Source: Nocardia sp. NBC_00416 (GTDB taxonomy: Bacteria; Actinomycetota; Actinomycetes; Mycobacteriales; Mycobacteriaceae). Taken from it: 64,000 nt of DNA. Of this stretch, positions 1 to 10,736 are shown piece after piece (the first letter of the stretch is position 1; the number at the start of each line of letters is the position of its first letter). The translations under genes and the position numbers were made by a program. The stretch lies in the NCBI RefSeq assembly GCF_036032445.1, contig NZ_CP107932.1, positions 4,962,501 to 5,026,500 of the forward strand, given 5' to 3'. Below the pieces are notes generated by a model, which saw nothing but the letters and a program-made list of their open reading frames with translations, made no database searches and had not been told where the DNA came from.

Positions 1-704
1 ATGCGCAGGGCCATCCGGCCCACCGGTTCCACAGCCGGGTCGGTGCCCTGTAGATCCTGGGCGCGCTGCATGTAGTCGATGAAATTGATGTCCTGTTTGA
101 TCGCCTCGGCGTTCTCGCCGTCACTGCCCCAGACCGTCGGCGAGATACCGTTCTCCTCGCTCGGTCCGATCACCACCGCACCCGCGCCGTCACCGAAGAT
201 GAACGCGGTGCCGCGATCGGTGGGGTCGATACCGATGGTCATGGTCTCGGCGCCGATGAGCAGCACGTAGTCGGCGGAACCGGCGCGGATCATATCGGTG
301 GCGACGCCGAGTCCGTAGCCGAAACCGCCGCATCCGGAGGTCAGGTCGAACGCCGGGATACCGTTCATACCCAGATCACTGGCGACGATCGGGGCGCCGT
401 GGGGGGTGAGCATGGGCCAGCTGGAGGTCGCCAGGATGAGGGCGCCGATCCGCGCCGGATCCACACCGCTGTTACGCAGGGCGCGCCGAGCCGCCGCCAC
501 CGAGATGGACCGCAGCGTTTCGTCGCCGCTGATCCAGCGCCGGTTGCGGATACCGCTGCGTTCGAAGATCCATTCATCGGAGGAATCCAGGACCTGGCAC
601 ACCTCGTCATTGCTGACCACACGCCGCGGCCGGTAGGCGCCGATGCCGAGCATTGCGACGTTGTCGTGCCCCTTTTTGCCGGCAATGCTCACCACGACAT
701 TCAC
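1..704 (-). CDS. fabH: 3-oxoacyl-ACP synthase III (FabH family), partial at the left edge
   Basis: Reading the minus strand from about 704 gives an open frame that runs off the window start, so the C-terminal third is missing. It contains the KAS III signatures: an N-terminal LGIGAYRPRRVV strand, DSSDEWI followed by a GIRNRRW-type segment, the nucleophile region DLTSGCGGFGYGLG with the active-site Cys, and DRGTAFIFGDGAGAVV. FabH enzymes condense an acyl-CoA starter with malonyl-ACP in the cytosol; in mycolate-making actinobacteria they link FAS-I products to FAS-II. The start is ambiguous: GTG codons lie at 704, 695 and 692, and a GAAGGG box ends 2 nt before the first, which favours 695. The gene points away from pyrE. 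The housekeeping FabH is the best guess, but a paralogue cannot be excluded from the N-terminal part. Confidence 0.85.
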   Translation of the reverse strand, partial: MNVVVSIAGKKGHDNVAMLGIGAYRPRRVVSNDEVCQVLDSSDEWIFERSGIRNRRWISGDETLRSISVAAARRALRNSGVDPARIGALILATSSWPMLTPHGAPIVASDLGMNGIPAFDLTSGCGGFGYGLGVATDMIRAGSADYVLLIGAETMTIGIDPTDRGTAFIFGDGAGAVVIGPSEENGISPTVWGSDGENAEAIKQDINFIDYMQRAQDLQGTDPAVEPVGRMALR

Positions 705-779
705 GACCCTTCACTTGCAGTACTGACGGATTCTCAGGCTAACCGAGCGCGATTTCGCGGGTGCACAGCCTGTCGATAT

Positions 780-1328
780 TCAGCTCAGCGCCAGATCCTC
801 GAGACTCAGGATCGAGCGGTACTCGAGCCCTTCTTTCGCGATGATCCGGTCGGCGCCGGTTTCGCGGTCCACGACGGTGGCCACACCGACCACCGTGGCG
901 CCCGCGTCGCGCAGGGCGCGGACCGCGGTCAGCGGGGAATTGCCGGTGGTGGTGGTGTCCTCGACGACGAGCACCCGTCTGCCCACCACATCGGGACCCT
1001 CGATCTGCCGTTGCATACCGTGGGTTTTCGCCGCCTTGCGCACAACGAACGCGTCGATCGGGCGGCCTGGAGCGTGCATCACGGCCAGCGCGACGGGATC
1101 GGCCCCCATGGTCAGTCCGCCGACGGCGTCGAAATCCCAATCGGCGGCCAGGTCCCGCAGCAATTTGCCGATCAATGGACCGGCCCGGTGGTGCAGGGTG
1201 GCCCGGCGTAGGTCGACGTAGTAGTCGGCCTCGTTACCCGAGGACAGCGTCACCTTGCCGTGCACGACGGCTAAATCGCGCACCAGCCCGGCCAAAACGT
1301 CCCGGTCGGTCGTTGACTGGTCGATCAT
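780..1328 (-). CDS. pyrE: Orotate phosphoribosyltransferase
   Basis: The 182-residue protein makes OMP from orotate and PRPP in de novo pyrimidine synthesis. The PRPP-binding loop VLVVEDTTTTGNS is intact near residues 110-125, preceded by the family strand VGGLTMGADPVALAV and the flexible catalytic-loop region RKAAKTHGMQRQIEG. The start at 1328 (MIDQSTTD) is chosen because GGAAGG lies 6 nt upstream; an ATG 18 nt further up is in frame but lacks such a site. Upstream on the same strand is an uncharacterised membrane-anchored protein and then the clpB region. I recall the same order (pyrE, Rv0383c, clpB) from M. tuberculosis, so the placement looks ancestral. Confidence 0.95.
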   Translation of the reverse strand: MIDQSTTDRDVLAGLVRDLAVVHGKVTLSSGNEADYYVDLRRATLHHRAGPLIGKLLRDLAADWDFDAVGGLTMGADPVALAVMHAPGRPIDAFVVRKAAKTHGMQRQIEGPDVVGRRVLVVEDTTTTGNSPLTAVRALRDAGATVVGVATVVDRETGADRIIAKEGLEYRSILSLEDLALS

Positions 1329-1459
1329 CGGTGTCCTTCCGCCCACTGAGGCGAGCCACGGCAGTATTGTCCCGGCGCACGCTGCGGCGCCTGCGAAGCA
1401 GGATACGGGTGTGCTCCGCGCGGAGTTGTCGCAGGTCGCGCGGAGTGCGTACCGGGAAC

Positions 1460-2482
1460 TTACTGCGGTACCGGGCCCTGATAGGGACGGAACCCCGGAT
1501 GGAAGGGACCACCGGGCTGATGCTGTTCCTGCTCGTCTTCCGGATCGGATTCACGACGCCGCGGGGTGCCGCCGTCGCGATCCGGTTCGGAGCGCGCGGA
1601 ACGGTTCACCGACCGGCCGTCCGGAACCACGGCCAGGCTCGGCCGCCGCGGCGCGTCGCCGGATTCGGGTTCACGGCGGGCCGGTTCGTCGAGGTCGCCC
1701 GGATCGTCCTGGCGATAGCGGACATTGGGCGCCGGATGGTCGTAGCGGCCGCCGCGGTCGTCGTCGGCGAAATCGTCGAAGTCCTGGTCCCGGTCCGCAT
1801 CGTCGTATTCCGCCGACCGGATCCGGGCCCGCGGACGCGCGGCGCCGGGTTCGGCGTCCTCGGGCCGGGGTTCGGTGACCGGCGGCAGCACGTGCAGTAG
1901 ACCCGAGAGTCGTAGCACGGCATCGATTCCGGTCTCCCAATCCTTGGCCGCGGTACCGACCGGGAGCATCCCGAGGGTCCAATTGCCCTCACTCCACAGC
2001 ATCTGCACCGTATCTGCCAGGGTCTCGATGAACGCGACCATCCGCTGGTCGACCGCGTGCCGCGCGATCTCGGGATTGGTCGCGAACACCACGCGGTCGC
2101 CGATGGCGCCGAGCAGTTCGAGATCGGCGTCCTTGGGCGGATTCATCGTCTTGAGCCGCATATCGACATCGATATCCGAACCGATCTGCCGGCGCACGGC
2201 GACCAGGGTCGCGGAATCCTCGAGGTCGAGCAGTACGAACTTCTCGCCCTTGCGGATACCGGTCACCACGTCGACCGCGGTCAGATACCCGAGCTTGGCC
2301 AGCGCACCGCGCCGCCACGTCGAAGCGAGCGCCGGCTCCACCGACACATAGGTGTATCCCTGGGCTTTCGCCCACACCTGGCGCGCGTGACCGGTCCGCT
2401 GCCGCTGTCGCCGGTCGAAATAGAGCAGCACTATCGCACCCACGAGGGTGATTGCCGCCAGCCCGAACCACATTGCCGTCAT
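1460..2482 (-). CDS. Membrane-anchored conserved protein with acidic/Arg-rich tail (Rv0383c-like)
   Basis: The protein has 340 residues. A single N-terminal membrane segment (about residues 3-22) is followed directly by RRQRQR, predicting a cytoplasmic body. A folded domain of about 190 residues follows (from AKAQGYTYVSVEP to LRLSGLLHVLPPV). The last ~120 residues are low complexity, mixing Asp clusters (DQDFDDFADDDR) with Arg/Pro stretches, and look disordered. Function is unknown. Its position between pyrE and clpB matches M. tuberculosis Rv0383c as I remember it, and the domain resembles actinobacterial proteins kept in that position. No catalytic motif is visible. A second in-frame ATG lies 9 nt downstream of the assigned start and no strong ribosome-binding site separates the two. 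Confidence 0.75.
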   Translation of the reverse strand: MTAMWFGLAAITLVGAIVLLYFDRRQRQRTGHARQVWAKAQGYTYVSVEPALASTWRRGALAKLGYLTAVDVVTGIRKGEKFVLLDLEDSATLVAVRRQIGSDIDVDMRLKTMNPPKDADLELLGAIGDRVVFATNPEIARHAVDQRMVAFIETLADTVQMLWSEGNWTLGMLPVGTAAKDWETGIDAVLRLSGLLHVLPPVTEPRPEDAEPGAARPRARIRSAEYDDADRDQDFDDFADDDRGGRYDHPAPNVRYRQDDPGDLDEPARREPESGDAPRRPSLAVVPDGRSVNRSARSEPDRDGGTPRRRESDPEDEQEQHQPGGPFHPGFRPYQGPVPQ

Positions 2483-2546
2483 CGTCGCCTAGCCTATCGA
2501 CCCGCCCGGCGTATTGCCGGGCACCCACACTGCGCGCCGCGGTTTT

Positions 2547-3314
2547 TCATCGCCCGCCTCCTTCGAGGGCGGTGCTGATGATGACCTCGGCCTGGATGGA
2601 TCCGTCCGAACTCTTCTGCCCCTGCACTATCACCAGGTCTCCGGTGGGCAGGGCCTCGACGGTGGTCCCGGCCAGCGAGATCACCTGAGTGGACGGCGTG
2701 GTGTGCACGGTGACCTCTTTACCCGCGAGGGTGCTGAGGGTCAGCGTCCCGCCGGAATTCGTGCTGATGGTGCCCATGGTGGTGCCGCCGGCCTCGGGGT
2801 CGCCGGTGTCGGGCATATCCGGGAGACCGGGCAAGCTCGGGAGCGCTGGGCCGGAATCGCCGGGAGCGGTCGGCACCTCACGACCGAGGGTGCGACTGGT
2901 CGTTTTCGTATCCGAGGCGGTCGGCTGGGAATCGTCGCCGCCGAAGAGCAGGCCGGCCGCGATACCGGCGAGGCCGATCAACACGATGGCGGCGGCCGCG
3001 ATACCGACCCACATCCCGGTCTTCCGGGGCGGTCGCGGCGGTTCCGGCGGGCCGCCCGGCGGATACTGCCCGTACGCGCCCCACTGGTTGTCGTAGGGCT
3101 GACTCTGATAGGTCGGCATCTCGCGAGTGGGGTTCGGACCCGGCCCCCAGCCGCCGTAGGGATCGTTGCCCGGATAAGCCGTCGTCGACTCCCCGTATCC
3201 CGCCGGGCCGCCGCCGGTGGACAGCTTCTCGGTTGCCGATTCCCCCGGCTGACCCAGGTGCTGGGTCGGATCGTCGTCCGGCCGCCTTGCCCAGGGATCG
3301 TTCGGGTTGGTCAT
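2547..3314 (-). CDS. Single-pass membrane protein with a C-terminal DUF5666-like domain
   Basis: The protein has 255 residues. The start MTNPNDPW at 3314 is preceded by a GGGTGG box. Residues 1-100 are Pro/Gly/Tyr-rich and probably disordered in the cytoplasm (NDPYGGWGPGPNP, YPPGGPPEPPRPP). A membrane helix follows at about residues 101-124 (MWVGIAAAAIVLIGLAGIAAG), then a Pro-rich linker, then an external beta-rich domain (GTISTNSGGTLTLSTL, VIVQGQKSSDG) resembling DUF5666. That layout, a Pro/Gly-rich N-terminus plus a small beta domain, is common among actinobacterial surface proteins of unknown role. The clpB terminator hairpin lies just upstream. No enzymatic residues are evident. Confidence 0.75.
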   Translation of the reverse strand: MTNPNDPWARRPDDDPTQHLGQPGESATEKLSTGGGPAGYGESTTAYPGNDPYGGWGPGPNPTREMPTYQSQPYDNQWGAYGQYPPGGPPEPPRPPRKTGMWVGIAAAAIVLIGLAGIAAGLLFGGDDSQPTASDTKTTSRTLGREVPTAPGDSGPALPSLPGLPDMPDTGDPEAGGTTMGTISTNSGGTLTLSTLAGKEVTVHTTPSTQVISLAGTTVEALPTGDLVIVQGQKSSDGSIQAEVIISTALEGGGR

Positions 3315-3417
3315 GCCACCCAGACTAAGCGCACCTCCTCCTCCGCTGCGGCCGTGCACGTCGTTATGGCGACTCCGCGCCCACAACACCAGCCGTCCCT
3401 CGCCGCGGCCGAACGCG

Positions 3418-3447
3418 GGTCCCGGACGAACACAGTCGTCCGGGACC
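3418..3447 (-). terminator. Perfect hairpin after clpB
   Basis: Two 12-base arms (GGTCCCGGACGA and its exact complement) flank a 6-base loop. It lies 41 nt downstream of the clpB stop codon on the minus strand and 104 nt upstream of the next start. There is no long T-run, as is usual for GC-rich actinobacterial terminators. Confidence 0.6.
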
Positions 3448-3487
3448 GGGCCGCGGCCTTCCGACGGGGACAGGGTTCGGCGGCCGC

Positions 3488-6085
<2,598 letters not shown>

Positions 6086-6419
6086 GAAGCACCTTCCTGC
6101 TAGTCGATATCTCATCCGGCAGCCGCACCTGTCCCGGTGGCTCGTGCCGTTCTGTCCGATTCAACGTCCGAAAGGTTGAGTCTGTTCCGCTCAACTTTGA
6201 AATTTTCGCCGACGAGTTTCCGCCGCCCGGTTGCCAGAAAAGTGCTGGGTCACGGCTCACAACGACGCGTCGATACCCGCGAACAAGATCAACCAAACCC
6301 GGTAACCGTATTTCACACCCACCATCATCTCTTTTTTCGGGGATACTGGTCGGGTGAAGGACCGCCGGTAACGGTTATGTCCCTCCGGGTCGGATATCAG
6401 GGAAAGGAAGCTCCACGCC
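6086..6419. other. Divergent promoter region between clpB and the globin-reductase gene
   Basis: This 334-bp stretch holds no gene. It contains the HAIR operator at 6175-6195 and an AT-richer stretch around 6190-6350 where the two divergent promoters should lie. No clear -35/-10 pair could be assigned with confidence. Confidence 0.6.
6175..6195. promoter_or_regulatory. HAIR operator (HspR-binding) upstream of clpB
   Basis: GTTGAGT-N7-GCTCAAC: two 7-base arms, inverted with one mismatch and separated by exactly 7 bases, which fits the published HAIR consensus CTTGAGT-N7-ACTCAAG. It lies 90 nt upstream of the clpB start, and hspR is encoded in this window at 9112-9537. Confidence 0.8.
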
Positions 6420-7577
6420 GTGGATGCGCGTTCGGCAGCGCTGGTCCGCGCCAATTTCCAGTCGGTGATCGACGCACCGAGTGGACCCGAGCGGTTGGTC
6501 AGCGCGTTTTACGGTCACCTGTTCGCGGAGAATCCGCGGCTGCGGGAACTTTTCCCGCCCGCCATGGATATGCAGGCGAAACGGGTGGCCACTGCGATCC
6601 AGTACATGCTCGATCACCTCGAGGACTGGGATCGCGCCCAGAAGTTCCTCGAACAACTGGCGCGTGATCACCGCAAATACGGGGTCGAAGCCGAGCACTA
6701 CGACCAGGCCGGCCCGGCGCTCTACGCCGCCTTCCAGACCTACAACGGCCCCTACTGGACCCGCGAGTTGGCCGAAGGCTGGCGCGATGTCTGCCTGCTC
6801 ATCTCCGCCGCCATGGCCATCGGCGCCAATTCCGATGATTCGCCGCCCTACTGGGAAGCCACCGTCGTCGGGCACCGGCACGTCCTCGACGACCTCGCGA
6901 TCGTCCGGCTGCAGTCCGACGACCCGATCCCCTATCTGGCCGGCCAGTACGTCCCGGTATCGGTGCCGCAGCGGCCCCGCATGTGGCGCTACCTCTCCCC
7001 CGCGATCCCGTCGAATCCCTACGGCGAGATCGAATTCCACGTCCGCAAGGTGCGCGGCGGCTGGGTGAGCCCGTCCGTCGTCGGCGAGACCAAAGTCGGC
7101 GACCGCTGGCTCATCGGCGGACCGCTCGGCGGCCTGCAGGTGGATCAGGACACCGGCCGCGATGTGCTCATGATCGGGTCGGGCACCGGCGTCGCGCCAC
7201 TGCGCGCGCAATTGATCGAAATGGGCCGGCGCGGTATCAATCCCCGGGTGCACTTCTTCATCGGCGGGGTGTACCCCTGCGATCTCTACGACGTCGAGAA
7301 CATGTGGCAACTCTCGCAGAGCAATCCGTGGCTCACCATCGTCCCGGTCTGCGAACACAAGACGAACCCCTGGTGGTACCCGCACCCCACCGAAGACGCG
7401 CCCTACGGAATGCACCGGCGCCTGGTCGGCAACCTCGGCGCGGTCGTCGCCAGTTTCGGCGCGTGGGAGGATCGGCAGATCCAGATCGCCGGTTCGGCGA
7501 AGATGATCGCCGACACCCGGCGCGCGCTGCTCGCGGTCGGCACCCCCGAGGAGATCATCAGTACCGACCCGGTCTGA
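6420..7577 (+). CDS. Globin-FAD-NAD(P) reductase fusion (flavohemoglobin-like, Rv0385 type)
   Basis: The protein has 385 residues in three domains. Residues 1-135 are a globin fold with the proximal-His region RDHRKYGV (His about 84). Residues 145-250 form an FAD-binding barrel (AGQYVPVSVP, then RYLSPAIP where canonical reductases have RxYS). Residues 250-385 are the NAD(P)-binding lobe with GSGTGVAPLRAQL. Flavohemoglobins usually detoxify NO, but this lineage belongs to the actinobacterial group with altered FAD-site residues, for which another electron donor has been proposed. The start is GTG at 6420, with GGAAG 9 nt upstream. It diverges from clpB, as I recall for Rv0385, and is followed after 55-67 bp by a globin-less paralogue. 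Substrate and electron partner are not deducible. Confidence 0.88.
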   Translation: MDARSAALVRANFQSVIDAPSGPERLVSAFYGHLFAENPRLRELFPPAMDMQAKRVATAIQYMLDHLEDWDRAQKFLEQLARDHRKYGVEAEHYDQAGPALYAAFQTYNGPYWTRELAEGWRDVCLLISAAMAIGANSDDSPPYWEATVVGHRHVLDDLAIVRLQSDDPIPYLAGQYVPVSVPQRPRMWRYLSPAIPSNPYGEIEFHVRKVRGGWVSPSVVGETKVGDRWLIGGPLGGLQVDQDTGRDVLMIGSGTGVAPLRAQLIEMGRRGINPRVHFFIGGVYPCDLYDVENMWQLSQSNPWLTIVPVCEHKTNPWWYPHPTEDAPYGMHRRLVGNLGAVVASFGAWEDRQIQIAGSAKMIADTRRALLAVGTPEEIISTDPV

Positions 7578-7632
7578 TCGGTATCGGCACCGTATCGAGT
7601 ACCGGGGACAACGACCCGGCCCGGCATGTCAG

Positions 7633-8427
7633 GTGAGAGAAGGTATGACCAACGACCCCAGCGTGTCTCCCGGCCATTCGTCCCAGCGTTCGCACTGGCT
7701 GGCCAACGTCGCCGAGCACCACCGGTTACGCCACGATATGGCAGTCGTCCGGCTGATCGGCGAATACGTGCCGTTCACCGCGGGACAGTCCCTCCAGGTC
7801 GAGGTCCCACAGTTCCCGGGGATGCGGCGCCGGTTCTCCCCCGCCCTCCCGCCGTCGCTGGACGGAAAGCTGGAATTCCATGTGAGAACGGTGCCGGGCG
7901 GTTGGTGCAGCGGCGGGATCGTGGCCGATACCGTGATCGGCGACCAATGGAAACTATCGGTGCCCGAGGGCATGTTCACCGTCGACCCCGACGGTGACGA
8001 AGTAGTGATGATCGCGGGCGGCACCGGCCTGGCCCCGCTGCGCGCCCAGATCCTGGAACTGGCCAGGGAACAAGATCCGCCCACCACCTACCTCTTCTTC
8101 GGCGGCTCCTCGCCGCGCGAGCTCTACGCCGCCGATATGCTGGTCCTGCTCGCAGCCGACCTGCCGTGGCTCACTGTGGTGCCGGTGGTAGAACGTGTGG
8201 ACGACCCGTCCTGGCCGGACCGATGGTACGAAAGCCACCGGGTGGACATAGGTTTCGACGAGGACGACCTGCTCCAGGGCACCCTCGCCGAAGTCGTCGG
8301 CTCCTACGGCTCATTCGATCGGCACCAGGTCCTGGTCTGCGGTTCCCCCGCCATGACACGCTCCACCGTGGAGCGCCTCCTCGACGCGGGCACCCCGGCG
8401 GAGCGGATCCAGTTCGAAGGCGCCTGA
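7633..8427 (+). CDS. FAD/NAD(P)-binding oxidoreductase, globin-less paralogue of the preceding gene
   Basis: The protein has about 260 residues. The FAD barrel (AGQSLQVEVPQFPGMRRRFSPALP) and NAD(P) lobe (MIAGGTGLAPLRAQILEL, then FFGGSSPRELY) align along their length with residues 145-385 of the upstream fusion, including the shared VPGGW/VRGGW segment before the first conserved strand. No globin domain and no 2Fe-2S ferredoxin domain is present, so the electron acceptor must be a separate protein. Either GTG at 7633 or ATG at 7645 could be the start; AGAAGG lies immediately before the ATG, which is too close, so the choice is open. It is probably co-transcribed with the fusion gene. It is followed by a long repeat block rather than another gene. 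Confidence 0.85.
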   Translation: MREGMTNDPSVSPGHSSQRSHWLANVAEHHRLRHDMAVVRLIGEYVPFTAGQSLQVEVPQFPGMRRRFSPALPPSLDGKLEFHVRTVPGGWCSGGIVADTVIGDQWKLSVPEGMFTVDPDGDEVVMIAGGTGLAPLRAQILELAREQDPPTTYLFFGGSSPRELYAADMLVLLAADLPWLTVVPVVERVDDPSWPDRWYESHRVDIGFDEDDLLQGTLAEVVGSYGSFDRHQVLVCGSPAMTRSTVERLLDAGTPAERIQFEGA

Positions 8428-9111
8428 GCTGTGTTTATTGCCCCGCCTTCGGCGGGGCGGGTCGTAGCCCTTGTCAACCCCGGTTCTTCACTCCGCCGCT
8501 CAGTCGCTGCGCTCCTTCGCTCTGTCGCTCCAGAACCGGGGCGGGCCCCGACCACCAAGGGGTGACCATCCGACAGAAAAGATCACAGCACGAGGGACGT
8601 CCTCGCGATCACCCCGACACTCAGCCACTGCGCTCCCTCGCTTCGTCGCTCCAAAACCGGGCGGGCCCCGACCACCAAGGGGTGACCATCCGACAGAAAA
8701 GATCACGGTACGAGGGAAGTCCTCGCGATCCCCAGCCCTCACCCCGCACTCAGCCACGGCACCTCTTCACCCCACCGCTCCAAGACCGGGCGCCCCAACT
8801 GTGTTGAATTGCGCCGCCCGCGGCGCCGCGGTGTCCGGGCCTGTCAATTGCGACTGTGTTGGATTGCGCCGCCTGCCGTGCCGCTGGCCGGGCCCTGTCA
8901 GCCCCGGTCCTTCACTTCTGCGCTCGGCGGCTGCGCTCAGTCGCTCTGCCGCTTGCGGAACCGGGGCGGGCCCCGACCATGAATGTCGGCCCCGGAGGCG
9001 GTCGTTCAGCGCTCGGGACTCGCGCCTGCGGCGCATGCGGTTCGGGCGCCGAACAGCGGGCCTCAGGGGCCGCAACCCGCGACGCCGCAGGCGGCGCCAA
9101 AACACACGGCC
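8428..9111. repeat. Structured intergenic repeat block A
   Basis: This gene-free stretch is built from nested inverted-repeat modules. The first (about 8432-8552) has a CCCCGCC-ttc-GGCGGGGC hairpin, then CCCCGGTTCT paired with AGAACCGGGG around a variable core containing CGCTGCGCTCC, ending in GGGCCCCGAC. A direct duplication with exact 120-bp period follows (8541-8610 and 8661-8730, about four mismatches in 70 bases). From about 8802 further copies of the TGTGTT-ATTGCGCCGCC segment and the CCCCGGTNCTTCACT/GGAACCGGGGCGGGCCCCGACC segment recur, ending near ATGAATGTCGG. The same module recurs in opposite orientation at 30.08-30.65 kb. There is no coding signal specific to one frame. Confidence 0.8.
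8541..8730 (+). repeat. Two direct copies with a 120-bp period
   Basis: Bases 8541-8610 and 8661-8730 share GCGGGCCCCGACCACCAAGG, GGTGACCATCCGACAGAAAA and GATCAC, then CGAGGGA-GTCCTCGCGATC, with only a few differences. CGAGGGA/TCCTCG is itself a short inverted repeat. No coding role is apparent. Confidence 0.85.
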
Positions 9112-9537
9112 TCAACGCCGCCGATTACGCGGTTGCCACACCACCAGCGCGGTGTTGTGCTGCGGTGGAAGCAGTTCCGGCCGGTAATCCGGCCGGGACC
9201 GCTCCTGCGCCAGTTGCGCGGTCAGTTCCACCAACCGCTGCTGGAGTTCGTTCACCTGATTGGTGAGTTCGATGATCCGTTTGATCCCGGCCAGATTGAC
9301 GCCTTCGTCCTGGGACAGCCGCTGCACCTCGCGCAGCAGCTCGACATCCCGCTCCGAATAGCGCCGACCGCCACCCGAGGTGCGCTGCGGCGTAACCAGA
9401 CCCAGCCGGTCGTAGGTGCGCAGGGTCTGCGCGTGCATACCGGCCAGCTGGGCGGCCACCGAGATCACGAAGTATTCGGTGCCCGATGGGCGACGCGCCG
9501 AACCACCCTCGGGTGCCCGTTTCGGATCAGCGGACAT
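9112..9537 (-). CDS. hspR: Heat-shock repressor HspR (MerR family)
   Basis: The 141-residue protein has an N-terminal MerR winged helix-turn-helix (YFVISVAAQLAGMHAQTLRTYDRLGLV, then the GGGRRYS wing) and a coiled-coil segment (LTNQVNELQQRLVELTAQL). HspR represses dnaK and clpB operons by binding HAIR sites with DnaK as co-repressor, so falling free DnaK on heat shock lifts repression. The dnaJ stop and hspR start share one base (TGATG at 9535-9539), implying translational coupling; ATG 9537 is therefore preferred over in-frame codons further up. It is last in dnaK-grpE-dnaJ-hspR, giving direct autoregulation. The basic tail (QPRNRRR) is unremarkable. Confidence 0.95.
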   Translation of the reverse strand: MSADPKRAPEGGSARRPSGTEYFVISVAAQLAGMHAQTLRTYDRLGLVTPQRTSGGGRRYSERDVELLREVQRLSQDEGVNLAGIKRIIELTNQVNELQQRLVELTAQLAQERSRPDYRPELLPPQHNTALVVWQPRNRRR

Positions 9538-10709
9538 CACGCACCTGCCCATCCCGCTCTCGGATCGAACCCGCTGGCCTTCTCCGCCTCCTGCAGCGCG
9601 CGCAGCGCCACGATGGCATCGTCGTCCAGCTTCGGCGGCACGGCGACCTTCACGGTGACCAGCAGATCACCGGCTCCACCAGTACGTTTGGGAACACCGC
9701 GGCCGCGCACCCGCAGGATGCGCCCGTCCGCGGTGCCCGGCGGCACTTTCACGCCGACCCGGCCCTCGAGTGTGGGCACCGATACGGTCGTGCCGAGCAC
9801 CAGTTCACTGTAACTGACCGGCAGTGCCAGGGTCAGGTCATCGCCTGCCCGGCCGAAGACCTTGTCCTGGCTGACGTGCACGGTGACGAACAGATCTCCC
9901 GAGGGCGCCCCGCGCAGGCCCGCCTCACCCTGACCGGCGAGCCGGATGCGTTGCCCGTCGGCGATACCCGGTGGGATCCGGACGTTGATGGTGCGGGTGC
10001 GATTCTGGATTCCGCTGCCGTGACAGTCCACGCACGGGTCGTCGATGATCGACCCGGTGCCGCGGCAGTCGTCGCACGGTTCGCTGAATCCGAACGCGCC
10101 CTGGTTCCGGCTCACGACCCCGCTGCCGTTGCAGATCGGGCACACCCGCGGGCTGGTACCCGGTTTGGCGCCGCTGCCGTGGCAGGTGGTGCACGGTGAC
10201 GGGCTGGTCAGATACAGCGGCACGGTGACGCCCTTGGCCGCCTCGCGGAACCCGAGGGTCGTCTCGGCCTCCACGTCGGCGCCCCGCCGGGGCCGGCTGG
10301 TGCGCGTACCGCCACCGCCCCGGTTGAACAGGCCGCCCAGAATATCGCCGATCCCGCCGTCGGCGGTGGTCCCGGCCTGGCCGAAGATATCGCCCAGATC
10401 GAAACTCTGCGAGAACCCGCCACCGCCGGCGCCCGGAGTGAAACCGCCACCGCCCCGGCCGTACCCGCCGCCCGAGAACAGGCGGCGGGTCTCGTCGTAC
10501 TCGGCGCGCTTGGCCTGGTCCGACAGCACGGTGTGCGCCTCGCTGACCGCCTTGAACCGCTCTTCGGCCTCGGCGTCCCCGGGGTTGGCATCCGGATGCA
10601 GGTCACGGGCGAGTTTGCGATACGCCTTCTTGATCTCGTCCGTGGAGGCGTTGGAGGAGACGCCCAGCTCCTTGTAGAAGTCCTTCTCGATCCACTCCCG
10701 CTGACTCAC
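9537..10709 (-). CDS. dnaJ: Chaperone DnaJ (Hsp40, type I)
   Basis: The 390-residue co-chaperone delivers unfolded clients to DnaK and stimulates its ATPase. Visible in order: J-domain (residues 10-75) with the HPD motif in DLHPDANPG; a Gly-rich linker (GGGYGRGGGGF); four zinc-binding repeats CTTCHGSG, CPICNGSG, CDDCRGTG and CVDCHGSG; and two C-terminal beta-sandwich client-binding domains. This is the complete class I arrangement, like the operon DnaJ1 of mycobacteria. The start is GTG at 10709 behind GGAGGAG with 7-nt spacing. It lies 27 nt after grpE and overlaps hspR by one base. Nothing is missing. Confidence 0.96.
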   Translation of the reverse strand: MSQREWIEKDFYKELGVSSNASTDEIKKAYRKLARDLHPDANPGDAEAEERFKAVSEAHTVLSDQAKRAEYDETRRLFSGGGYGRGGGGFTPGAGGGGFSQSFDLGDIFGQAGTTADGGIGDILGGLFNRGGGGTRTSRPRRGADVEAETTLGFREAAKGVTVPLYLTSPSPCTTCHGSGAKPGTSPRVCPICNGSGVVSRNQGAFGFSEPCDDCRGTGSIIDDPCVDCHGSGIQNRTRTINVRIPPGIADGQRIRLAGQGEAGLRGAPSGDLFVTVHVSQDKVFGRAGDDLTLALPVSYSELVLGTTVSVPTLEGRVGVKVPPGTADGRILRVRGRGVPKRTGGAGDLLVTVKVAVPPKLDDDAIVALRALQEAEKASGFDPRAGWAGA

Positions 10710-10736
10710 CGGGCGGCTCCTCCTCTCTCGCTGTCG

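Noticed and set aside
8428..9111. Small open frames across repeat block A as genes
   Set aside because: Several frames on both strands are open at once and differ between repeat copies, with no conserved start or domain.
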